From positions 1-5,967 of the forward strand of contig QLUP01000063.1 of NCBI GenBank assembly GCA_018725485.1: a stretch of DNA of 5,967 nt, given 5' to 3'. The notes beneath the pieces are model-generated. The model was not told the DNA's origin and made no database searches. It saw nothing but the letters and a program-made list of their open reading frames with translations. The translations under genes and the position numbers were made by a program. The DNA comes from Candidatus Lithacetigena glycinireducens. Lineage in GTDB: Bacteria > Coprothermobacterota > HKB111. Of the stretch, positions 1 to 5,961 are shown one piece after another; the stretch's first letter is position 1, and each line of letters begins with the position of its first letter.

Positions 1-135
1 ATGAAAAGAACCTACCAACCTAAAAAAAAGAAAAGAAGCAGGACTCATGGGTTTCTAATCCGTATGCGCACCCCTGGTGGAAGGGCAGTAATTAGAAGAA
101 GGCGCTTGAAAAGAAGGAAGCGTCTGACTGTATAG
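1..135 (+). CDS. rpmH: 50S ribosomal protein L34 (bL34)
   Basis: This encodes the small, very basic protein bL34 of the large ribosomal subunit, where it binds 23S rRNA. The reading frame gives 44 residues, the standard length. It starts with the family signature MKRTYQP, has HGF at residues 16-18, RM at 21-22 and GR at 27-28, and ends in an arginine/lysine-rich tail. It is complete, although the ATG is the first base of the window, so its ribosome binding site and promoter cannot be seen. The rnpA start follows after 7 nt, the usual rpmH-rnpA pairing. One oddity is that the near-invariant Gly of the C-terminal K-G-R element is Arg38 here (K37-R38-R39). Identification is certain from sequence and context. 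Confidence 0.97.
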   Translation: MKRTYQPKKKKRSRTHGFLIRMRTPGGRAVIRRRRLKRRKRLTV

Positions 136-142
136 AAAAAAA

Positions 143-475
143 ATGGGACTGAGGCGGGAGAACATCCTCCCTAGTTCTTCCATCACCACCATTTTCCGGT
201 CAACCCGAAAAAAGATTGATGGTTCAGGCATAGTTTTGTACTATCTTGAAGTACCTGAGGAATTTAAAACCAGCATAATGGTTTACAAGAAAGTTGGCAA
301 CGCGGTTAGAAGAAACCGTATAAAAAGAGTTATTAAAACTTTTTTGGCGGAAAATATTAAGGAAGTTAAATCAGGATATTATTTTTTGGTAGTTAAAGAA
401 GATAAACCTGATGCAGATTTAAAATCTTTAACCCTCCACCTGATGTTAAAGGGCAGACTGATAAAAGATGTTTAA
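143..475 (+). CDS. rnpA: Ribonuclease P protein component
   Basis: This is the protein subunit of RNase P, which assists the catalytic RNA in removing 5' leaders from precursor tRNAs. The 110-residue product has the family's length and the diagnostic RNR region, KKVGNAVRRNRIKR, at residues 49-62, preceded by a beta segment around IVLYYLE (30-36). The N-terminal third is divergent. Compared with Bacillus subtilis RnpA from memory, the Phe20 equivalent is probably Phe18, but the Phe16 equivalent appears to be Ile14, and the Ser normally found just before the KK pair is Tyr48. The ATG follows a run of A bases (136-143) directly after the rpmH stop, with no Shine-Dalgarno at normal distance, so translation is probably coupled to rpmH. 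No other in-frame start lies between the upstream stop and this ATG. The 3' end overlaps yidD by 8 nt. Confidence 0.93.
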   Translation: MGLRRENILPSSSITTIFRSTRKKIDGSGIVLYYLEVPEEFKTSIMVYKKVGNAVRRNRIKRVIKTFLAENIKEVKSGYYFLVVKEDKPDADLKSLTLHLMLKGRLIKDV

Positions 476-683
476 GCAATTACTGGTACTTATTATCAGG
501 TTTTATCAGTTAACTCTTTCTCCTCTTCTGGGAGGAGGAAAATGCCGTTTTCATCCTAACTGTTCGGAGTATGCCATTCAGGCTATTAATAAATACGGAG
601 CTTTTCTGGGGGGATGGTTTTCCCTTAAAAGGATCTTTCGCTGTAATCCCTGGTCGGCAGGCGGTCTGGATGAGGTTCCCTGA
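468..683 (+). CDS. yidD: Membrane protein insertion efficiency factor YidD
   Basis: YidD is a small, membrane-associated protein that helps YidC/Sec-dependent insertion of inner-membrane proteins. The 71-residue product begins with a hydrophobic, amphipathic stretch (about 4-21). It then shows the family pattern CRFHPNCSEYA (26-36), KYG (42-44), an RCNPW element (58-62) and the terminal GGLDEVP (65-71). The three conserved cysteines are Cys26, Cys32 and Cys59. The more common Thr before the second Cys is Asn31. It ends exactly at the conserved Val-Pro, with no C-terminal extension. The ATG overlaps the rnpA stop region by 8 nt. An AAAGGG at 448-453 is too far upstream to be a good ribosome binding site, so coupling to rnpA is likely. 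Its place between rnpA and yidC is the standard one. Confidence 0.95.
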   Translation: MFKQLLVLIIRFYQLTLSPLLGGGKCRFHPNCSEYAIQAINKYGAFLGGWFSLKRIFRCNPWSAGGLDEVP

Positions 684-706
684 ATTTTTATTAACTGAAA
701 AAACCT

Positions 707-716
707 AAAAGGAGAT
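707..716 (+). promoter_or_regulatory. Strong Shine-Dalgarno site for yidC
   Basis: AAAAGGAGAT contains the AAGGAG core at 709-714, ending 10 nt before the yidC ATG. It is the only strong and reasonably placed ribosome binding site in front of a gene in the window, and it lies in the only intergenic gap longer than 10 nt (684-724). It supports the start at 725. No -35/-10 promoter pair or terminator was recognised in this 41-nt spacer. Confidence 0.75.
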
Positions 717-724
717 AGATAAGT

Positions 725-1357
725 ATGATTGACATCATTGCAAAGTTTTTAATTAGCATTCTGGAATTTTTTTACAGTCTGGTTAATAATTACGGGTTAA
801 GTATCATGTTACTTACCACGGTAATTAAGCTGGTTATGACCCCTTCTGCCATCAGCCAGTTCAAGCAGCAACGGGCAATGGAAAAAATTAAACCCCTGGA
901 AGCTGAGATAAGGAAAAAATTCAAGGATAAGCCAGAAAAACTAAACCAGGAGATAATGAATCTTTACAAAGAGCAGGGTTTTAAGCCTTTTGGTTCCTGC
1001 CTGATGCTGCTGATTCAATTTCCTATCTGGTTGGGGTTGTTTAGAGCCCTTTCCACTTATGCAGCTTTTAGTGGGGCTTCATTTCTCTGGATTAAAAATT
1101 TAAGCCTTCCCGACCCCTATATTTTACCTGTTCTGGTGGGAGCTACCACTTTTTTCCAGTTCAAGCTTACTACCGGTAAAACTCCCTCTAATCCTGATAG
1201 CCCTATGTCCAGCATGGCTATGATGAATTACATTTTTTCGTTCCTTGTTGCCTATATGGCTACCCGTTTCCCCGCCGGCCTGGGTATTTACTGGGTATGG
1301 TATGGATTACTCACCGCAGGTGAACAGTTGTTTTTACGATGGAGAATGAAAAAGTGA
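725..1357 (+). CDS. yidC: Membrane protein insertase YidC/Oxa1 family (short form)
   Basis: YidC inserts and folds membrane proteins, alone or with SecYEG. The 210-residue product is the short form, without the large periplasmic P1 domain of Gram-negative YidC. After a hydrophobic/amphipathic N-terminal helix (about 4-20, with no lipobox Cys) come five likely membrane segments at roughly 23-41, 88-108, 131-148, 164-180 and 184-203. The charged cytoplasmic hairpin lies at about 43-86. The family element FPAGLGIYW is at 182-190 and the tail is basic (RWRMKK). The positive residue of the hydrophilic groove, Arg in the Bacillus and E. coli proteins, is Lys35 here, a conservative change. The start is supported by AAGGAG at 709-714. 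The stop codon overlaps the probable GTG start of khpB as GTGA, so the two are likely co-translated. YidD upstream acts in the same process. Confidence 0.95.
   Translation: MIDIIAKFLISILEFFYSLVNNYGLSIMLLTTVIKLVMTPSAISQFKQQRAMEKIKPLEAEIRKKFKDKPEKLNQEIMNLYKEQGFKPFGSCLMLLIQFPIWLGLFRALSTYAAFSGASFLWIKNLSLPDPYILPVLVGATTFFQFKLTTGKTPSNPDSPMSSMAMMNYIFSFLVAYMATRFPAGLGIYWVWYGLLTAGEQLFLRWRMKK
1341..1344 (+). promoter_or_regulatory. GGAG ribosome binding site favouring a GTG start for khpB
   Basis: GGAG lies 9 nt before the GTG at 1354, inside the end of yidC. The alternative in-frame ATG at 1339 has only an AGGTGA (1319-1324), 14 nt away. The GTG also forms a 4-nt GTGA overlap with the yidC stop, a typical coupling arrangement, so this site favours 1354 as the start. 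Confidence 0.5.
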
Positions 1358-2079
1358 ACAAAGATTATATTGAAAAAGAAGGCGCTTCTCCCCGGGAGGC
1401 TTTTCTAAAAGCCTTGCTGGAGATGGGAGCCCTGGAAGAAGAAGTAGAATATACCATTGAAGAAGTATTATATAAGGGGTTTTTCGGAACTACCAAAAAA
1501 GCTTACCGTTGCCGTTTGTGGCTTAAAAGCTTTCCGTCAACCCCTAAACCCACACCTGCTAAATCCACGACTGCTAAAAGAAGCGACCTTCCTGCTTCAC
1601 GAGAAACCAGGAGCAAAAAAGAAACTGCATCCCAATCTAACATTACCAGAGAACTGCTGGACGGATTGGGTTTTGCATATAAAAACATAAGAGAAATGGC
1701 AGTAGGTGATGGCTGGAAGGTAGATATCAGGTGCGAAGATCCAGGAAGACTTATTGGAAAAGACGGCCACACCCTTTTTGCCCTCCAGAGGATTCTGGCC
1801 ACGCTGTTTTTCCGTCAATATGGAAAAGGCAGTAATGTAAACCTGGATATTAATGATTATCTGAAAAAAAGGAAAAAGCGGATTGAAGAGCAAGCACTTA
1901 TAGCTATAGCTAAGGTAAAACAATTCAAAAAGAAAGTAGAACTCAATCCTATGAACAACTGGGAAAGGAAAATAGTTCACCAAAAGGCTAACGAGGTAGG
2001 TATTAAAAGCCTATCTCAGGGAACCGAACCCTACAGGAGGGTAGTCCTTTCGTTGGAAAATGATAGTAAGCCCAGATGA
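1354..2079 (+). CDS. khpB: RNA-binding protein KhpB (Jag/EloR), Jag_N-KH-R3H
   Basis: KhpB (Jag, EloR) is a cytoplasmic RNA-binding protein that partners with KhpA in several Firmicutes. It has been tied to cell elongation and post-transcriptional control, and in Bacillus jag was named for its link to SpoIIIJ (YidC). With the GTG start the product is 241 residues. The Jag_N domain is at about 8-57, with the KGFFG motif at 41-45. A Ser/Thr/Pro/Lys-rich linker of low complexity covers about 58-95. The KH domain at about 96-170 has its GxxG loop as GKDG at 135-138. The C-terminal R3H domain has RxxxH at 205-209 (RKIVH) and an RRVV strand near the end. An ATG at 1339 would add five residues (246 aa) and overlap yidC by 19 nt. 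GTG at 1354 is preferred because of GGAG at 1341-1344 and the GTGA overlap. It overlaps mnmE by 20 nt. Confidence 0.92.
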   Translation: MNKDYIEKEGASPREAFLKALLEMGALEEEVEYTIEEVLYKGFFGTTKKAYRCRLWLKSFPSTPKPTPAKSTTAKRSDLPASRETRSKKETASQSNITRELLDGLGFAYKNIREMAVGDGWKVDIRCEDPGRLIGKDGHTLFALQRILATLFFRQYGKGSNVNLDINDYLKKRKKRIEEQALIAIAKVKQFKKKVELNPMNNWERKIVHQKANEVGIKSLSQGTEPYRRVVLSLENDSKPR

Positions 2080-3403
2080 AGACACTATTTCTGCTATTTC
2101 CACCCCTATTGGTATCGGGGCTATGGGGATTGTTAGAGTTTCTGGTCCCCGGGCGCTGGCTATAGGAGCGCGGGTATTAGGTAAGAACCTCAGTAAATTA
2201 GAAGCCAAAAAGGCTTTTTACGGGTTTGTCAGAAATCCAGAAACCGGGAATCTCATAGATGAGGTAGTGTTCCTGATTTATCATGCTCCCAACTCCTACA
2301 CAGGCGAAGATATGCTGGAAATATTTACCCATGGGGGATTGGTTGCTCCCCGAGAAGTGCTGGGAGTGCTCCTTAGAAATGGTGCCAGGTTGGCAGAAAG
2401 GGGTGAGTTTGCCAGGAGAGGCTTTTTAAACAACAAGATGGACCTGGTAAAAGCCCAGGGAATAATAGATGTAGTTGATGCCCGTTCCCAAAAAGCTCTT
2501 TTTACTTCGGTTTACCGTCTTAAAGGAGAAGCCAGCGAAACGGTGGTCAGTTTAAAAAAGAAACTGGAGCATATTCTAATTAGTCTGGAAGCTACGGTTG
2601 ATTTCCCGGAAGAAGTAGATGAAGAGGAAAAGGTGGTTACTGATTTATACAGGGTAGCCAAAGAAATGGAAACCCTTCTGAAAGGGATGGAAACCTCCAG
2701 ACGCTTAAGACAGGGTTTAAAAGTAGTGATAATTGGAAAGACCAATGTAGGAAAATCTTCCCTTTATAATGCTTTACTTCAAGAAGAAAGAGCGATTGTT
2801 ACCCCTTTTCCTGGTACCACCCGCGATGTTCTGGAATCTCAATTAGAATACGAAGGCTATCCTGTGTTAATCTATGATACTGCCGGCATCAGAACCAGCA
2901 GCGACGAAATTGAAACTATCAGTATCTCTCGCACCCGCCAGGCGGTTAAGGGAGCTGATTTGGTTTTGCTGGTTATAGACGGAAGTATCCCCCTGGAGGA
3001 AGAAGACGAAGAGTTTTTCTACGACCTTAAGGAAAAGGGTGGACTGGTAATCCTGAATAAAATAGACTTACCCGAAAAAATAGATAGAAAGATAATTTTA
3101 TCTTATGGATTCCCGCTAATGGAAACCTCCGCTCTTAAGGGATGGGGGATTGAAAATATTTTAAAAAAAGTAGTAGAAATGGCTTTTCTTAGCAACATTG
3201 ACCTTATGTTAACCGACAGAGAAGCTAATTATCTGGAGGAAGTGCTTAAGCATATAAGGGGTGCCGTGGAAAACCTGAACACCCTGGATATAGTAGGACA
3301 TCATCTCCGGGAAGGAGTATCCCAACTAAGAAAAATATTAGGTGAAGAGCCAATTCTTAACCTGACAGAAGAAATATTCAAGAATTTTTGCGTGGGTAAA
3401 TAA
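2060..3403 (+). CDS. mnmE: tRNA uridine-5-carboxymethylaminomethyl modification GTPase MnmE (TrmE)
   Basis: MnmE is the GTPase half of the MnmE-MnmG complex, which adds a (carboxymethyl)aminomethyl group to the wobble uridine (U34) of certain tRNAs using a methylene/formyl-tetrahydrofolate carbon. The 447-residue product has the normal length and order: an N-terminal folate-binding domain (about 1-118, starting DTISAISTP), a helical domain interrupted by a G domain (about 220-375), and the C-terminal FCVGK (443-447) with the essential Cys444. G-domain motifs are GKTNVGKS (226-233), GTTRD (252-256), DTAG (273-276), NKID (333-336) and SAL (357-359). Around residues 113-137 it departs from the usual PGEFTxRAFLNGKxDLxQAEAV: here RGEFARRGFLNNK and DLVKAQG. 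The in-frame stop at 2042-2044 fixes ATG 2060 as the earliest start. An AGGAGG at 2035-2040 lies 19 nt away, so coupling to khpB is more likely than direct initiation. Confidence 0.97.
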   Translation: MIVSPDEDTISAISTPIGIGAMGIVRVSGPRALAIGARVLGKNLSKLEAKKAFYGFVRNPETGNLIDEVVFLIYHAPNSYTGEDMLEIFTHGGLVAPREVLGVLLRNGARLAERGEFARRGFLNNKMDLVKAQGIIDVVDARSQKALFTSVYRLKGEASETVVSLKKKLEHILISLEATVDFPEEVDEEEKVVTDLYRVAKEMETLLKGMETSRRLRQGLKVVIIGKTNVGKSSLYNALLQEERAIVTPFPGTTRDVLESQLEYEGYPVLIYDTAGIRTSSDEIETISISRTRQAVKGADLVLLVIDGSIPLEEEDEEFFYDLKEKGGLVILNKIDLPEKIDRKIILSYGFPLMETSALKGWGIENILKKVVEMAFLSNIDLMLTDREANYLEEVLKHIRGAVENLNTLDIVGHHLREGVSQLRKILGEEPILNLTEEIFKNFCVGK

Positions 3404-3404
3404 A

Positions 3405-5258
3405 GTGGTTGACTATCCAATAATCGTTATCGGCGGCGGTCATGCCGGTATTGAAGCGGCTCTGGCTTCGGCCCGACTTAAGGTTCCAACCCTTCTCATA
3501 GCCATCAACCTGGATAATGTTGGTTGGACCCCCTGTAACCCCGCCATCGGGGGACCCGGTAAAGCCCAGCTGGTAAAGGAAATAGATGCTTTAGGTGGAG
3601 AAATGGCTCTCCTTACGGATAAAACTTTTACCCAGATAAGGATGCTCAATACCAGCAGAGGCCCGGCCGTGAGGAGTCTTCGCAGTCAGATAGACAGGAT
3701 TCTGTATCACCGGGAAGCCAAGAATGCGCTGGAGAGGACACCTCAGCTGTCATTATTGCAGGGAGAAGTAGTAGATACTTCCCTGGTAAAAAAAGGCAGG
3801 AAGAAACCTATATTCAGGGTAACCCTGAGGGATGGAAGAAACTACTTATCGCAAGCGGTAGTCTTAGCCACCGGAACCTACCTTAAAGGGGTGGGTAGAA
3901 TAAGTTCCTATTCTTATCCCAGTGGTCGGGGAATGGAACCTCCCGCTAATTACCTCTCGGACTCGCTAAGAAAATTAGGTTTGAAACTCAGGCGTTTTAA
4001 TACCGGAACCACCCCCCGGATTGATGGTAGAACCATAGACCGGGAGGAAATGGCCATCCAGCCTGGAGAAGCCGGTTTAAAGTTTTCCTCCTTAAGTCCA
4101 CCGGTAACCCGAGAGCAACTTCCCTCTTATTTAACCTATACTACCCTGGAAACCCACCAGGTGGTCAGGGACCATCTTCATTTAACCGCTTCCCGCTCTA
4201 CCGATATGGTTAAGGTAGGACCAAGGTACTGCCCTTCCATAGAAGAGAAAATGGTCTGGTTTCCCGAAAAAGAAAGACATCCAGTATTTCTGGAACCTGA
4301 AGGTTTTACTACGGTGGAATACTATGTTCAGGGGATGAATATCAGTCTGCCAGCGGAAATTCAGCTTAAGATTTTGCGAACGGTTCCCGGTATGAAAAAA
4401 GTGGAAATAATCCGCCCGGGTTATGCTATTGATTACGATTTGCTGGACTCTCTGCAACTACAACCTACCTTAATGGTTAAAAATGTCCCAGGATTTTTTG
4501 CTGCCGGGCAGGTTAATGGAACCACCGGTTATGAAGAAGCTGCCGCTCAGGGAATTATCGCCGGCATCAACTCGGCTCTTTTTGTTATGGGGGAAGAGGG
4601 TTTCGCTTTGAAACGAGATGAAGCCTATATCGGCGTATTGGTGGATGATTTAACCACCAAAGGGGTAGAAGAACCCTACCGAATGTTGACCTCCCGGGTA
4701 GAGTACCGTCTTTCCCTGAGGCAGGACAATGCCGATTTACGATTGACGCCACTGGGAAGAAAGCTCAGGCTGGTAAGCGACGAGAGATACAAACTATATG
4801 CAAAAAAAGTAAAGGAAATAGAGGAAATAATAGCCTTCTTAAAGGGTAAAAGAAAAAAAGAAACCTCTCTTTATGATTACCTGAAAAGACCAGAAGTGTC
4901 TTTGTGGAAGGGCGGCTACTCACCAGCAGGGGTAAAAGAGAGAGATATTCTGGCTATCAGTTTTACCGAACTGTTAAAGTATAGCCCCGAGGTTCTGGAA
5001 GAAGTGAATACCCGGGTGAAATATGAAGGATATATCAGTCGTGAGAATAAGAGGATGGCAGATTTTAGAGAAATGGAGAATCTCCTGATACCTGATTTAA
5101 GCGAAGATACTGTTATTCAGGGTCTTTCATCTCTGGGAGCAGCTATGCTAAAAAGCAGAAAGCCAAAGTCTATTGGAGAGTTTTTGCGTATGCCCGGAGT
5201 GTCTCCTCAGGATGGGTTAGTGTTGCTGGATAGAATCAGGAAGAGAAAGCAGTTATAA
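3405..5258 (+). CDS. mnmG: tRNA uridine-5-carboxymethylaminomethyl modification enzyme MnmG (GidA)
   Basis: MnmG is the FAD- and NADH-dependent half of the MnmE-MnmG complex acting on wobble U34 of tRNAs. The 617-residue product has the family length. The FAD-binding GGGHAG is at 10-15. CNPAIGG (44-50) carries Cys44, and GPRYCPSIEEK (272-282) carries Cys276; these match the two catalytic cysteines of E. coli MnmG. The signature GQVNGTTGYEEAAAQG is at 368-383, and KYEGYI (539-544) opens the C-terminal helical region that contacts MnmE. The C-terminus keeps GLS (573-575) and the GVSPQD element (598-603), but much of the usual consensus between them is altered. The start is GTG at 3405, one base after the mnmE stop, with no clear Shine-Dalgarno, so translation is probably coupled to mnmE. 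That fits the need for both subunits in one complex. Confidence 0.97.
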   Translation: MVDYPIIVIGGGHAGIEAALASARLKVPTLLIAINLDNVGWTPCNPAIGGPGKAQLVKEIDALGGEMALLTDKTFTQIRMLNTSRGPAVRSLRSQIDRILYHREAKNALERTPQLSLLQGEVVDTSLVKKGRKKPIFRVTLRDGRNYLSQAVVLATGTYLKGVGRISSYSYPSGRGMEPPANYLSDSLRKLGLKLRRFNTGTTPRIDGRTIDREEMAIQPGEAGLKFSSLSPPVTREQLPSYLTYTTLETHQVVRDHLHLTASRSTDMVKVGPRYCPSIEEKMVWFPEKERHPVFLEPEGFTTVEYYVQGMNISLPAEIQLKILRTVPGMKKVEIIRPGYAIDYDLLDSLQLQPTLMVKNVPGFFAAGQVNGTTGYEEAAAQGIIAGINSALFVMGEEGFALKRDEAYIGVLVDDLTTKGVEEPYRMLTSRVEYRLSLRQDNADLRLTPLGRKLRLVSDERYKLYAKKVKEIEEIIAFLKGKRKKETSLYDYLKRPEVSLWKGGYSPAGVKERDILAISFTELLKYSPEVLEEVNTRVKYEGYISRENKRMADFREMENLLIPDLSEDTVIQGLSSLGAAMLKSRKPKSIGEFLRMPGVSPQDGLVLLDRIRKRKQL

Positions 5259-5268
5259 AGAAACAGCC

Positions 5269-5916
5269 ATGAACCCGGCAGCTCCCATTTCAGTTCTGGA
5301 GACGCTCCCTTATCAGATAGAGTTAGATAAAGAAGAGTTCAGGCTTTATCATAAATTAATTGTTAAGTTCAACCCTTCTCTAAATTTAGTTTCTCAAAAA
5401 GATGTTAAGGAATTAGAAATAAAGCATTTTTTGGATTCCTTAGCTCCCAAGTATTTCGGGCTGATTACTGATAATAATTTAAAGGTGCTTGATTTTGGCA
5501 CAGGCTGCGGGTTTCCCGGCATCCCTTTAAAAATTGCCTTCCCTTCTTTGTCAATGTACCTTCTGGAACAAAGCAGAAAAAAAGCTGTTTTTTTAGAAAT
5601 GGCGGTTAAAGTTTTAAATCTGAAAGAAACAAAAATATTAAAAGGTGAAGCCAAAAATTTCCTGAGTATTTATCATAACTATTTCGACCTGCTTCTTTCC
5701 CGAGCTACCGGACCCTTGAAGGAAGTTCTGAAAATCGCCCTTCCCCTGGTAAAAGAAGGTGGAAAACTTATATTTTACAAAGGAAAAGGGGTGGAAAAAG
5801 AGCTGGAAAGCGTTAAAGAATACCTGGTTAAAAATAACTATCCTTATGAAACTCATCCTTACCTTCTCACTTTAAGAGAAGATGGCCGGAATTTGTTAGT
5901 TATACGCAAGGGATAA
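5269..5916 (+). CDS. rsmG: 16S rRNA (guanine(527)-N(7))-methyltransferase RsmG (GidB)
   Basis: RsmG uses S-adenosylmethionine to methylate N7 of G527 in the 530 loop of 16S rRNA. Loss of the enzyme is known in several bacteria to give low-level streptomycin resistance. The 215-residue product is typical in size. It shows the N-terminal helical region with LNLVS (38-42) and IKHFLDSL (51-58), then the SAM-binding motif I LDFGTGCGFPG (74-84), the acidic Glu100 at the end of the second strand, LSRATGPL (143-150), and GGKLIFYKG (164-172). The usual Ser-Gly-Ala of motif I (GSGAGFPG) is Thr-Gly-Cys here, still glycine-rich and consistent with SAM binding. It starts 10 nt after mnmG with only a weak AAAG (5258-5261) upstream. 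It is the last gene of the visible operon, and a parS-like site follows. Confidence 0.96.
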   Translation: MNPAAPISVLETLPYQIELDKEEFRLYHKLIVKFNPSLNLVSQKDVKELEIKHFLDSLAPKYFGLITDNNLKVLDFGTGCGFPGIPLKIAFPSLSMYLLEQSRKKAVFLEMAVKVLNLKETKILKGEAKNFLSIYHNYFDLLLSRATGPLKEVLKIALPLVKEGGKLIFYKGKGVEKELESVKEYLVKNNYPYETHPYLLTLREDGRNLLVIRKG

Positions 5917-5945
5917 ATAAACATATCAACAAAGATAAATCCCTT

Positions 5946-5961
5946 TGTTCCATGTGGAACA
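5946..5961. other. parS-like ParB/Noc-family binding site
   Basis: TGTTCCATGTGGAACA has perfect 7-bp inverted arms (TGTTCCA and TGGAACA) around a TG centre. It differs at one base from TGTTCCACGTGGAACA, a form of the bacterial parS consensus (Bacillus: TGTTNCACGTGAAACA), with T in place of C at position 8. parS sites are bound by ParB, a CTP-dependent clamp that spreads on DNA and acts with ParA in chromosome segregation. They cluster near oriC and commonly sit close to rsmG/parA/parB, as here, 29 bases after the rsmG stop. The central CG-to-TG change breaks perfect symmetry, so affinity could be reduced. The Noc target ATTTCCCGGGAAAT is a poorer match. The call is inferred from sequence and context. 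Confidence 0.75.

Noticed and set aside
136-143. Run of eight A bases as a programmed frameshift or slippage signal
   Set aside because: It lies between the rpmH stop and the rnpA start, and both genes are complete in their own frames, so no slippage is needed.
684-706. Promoter or terminator between yidD and yidC
   Set aside because: The spacer is AT-rich, but no -35/-10 pair or stable hairpin with T-tract could be recognised.
1901-1912. Perfect 12-bp palindrome TAGCTATAGCTA inside khpB
   Set aside because: It arises from a repeated Ile-Ala codon pair. About one or two 12-bp palindromes are expected by chance in 6 kb, and nothing links it to a binding site.
1503-1983. Minus-strand and alternative-frame open frames across khpB
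   Set aside because: They lie entirely opposite or within a well-supported gene, show no recognisable domains and have no ribosome binding context. The same holds for minus-strand frames opposite mnmE, mnmG and rsmG.
2035-2040. AGGAGG near the end of khpB as ribosome binding site for mnmE
   Set aside because: The motif is perfect but lies 19 nt before the mnmE ATG, and an in-frame stop at 2042-2044 rules out an earlier start. It more likely reflects the codons of the conserved R3H end (Tyr-Arg-Arg).
5908-5949. Rho-independent terminator after rsmG
   Set aside because: The stems are only 7 bp and low in GC, the larger one has a 24-nt loop, and no proper T-tract follows.
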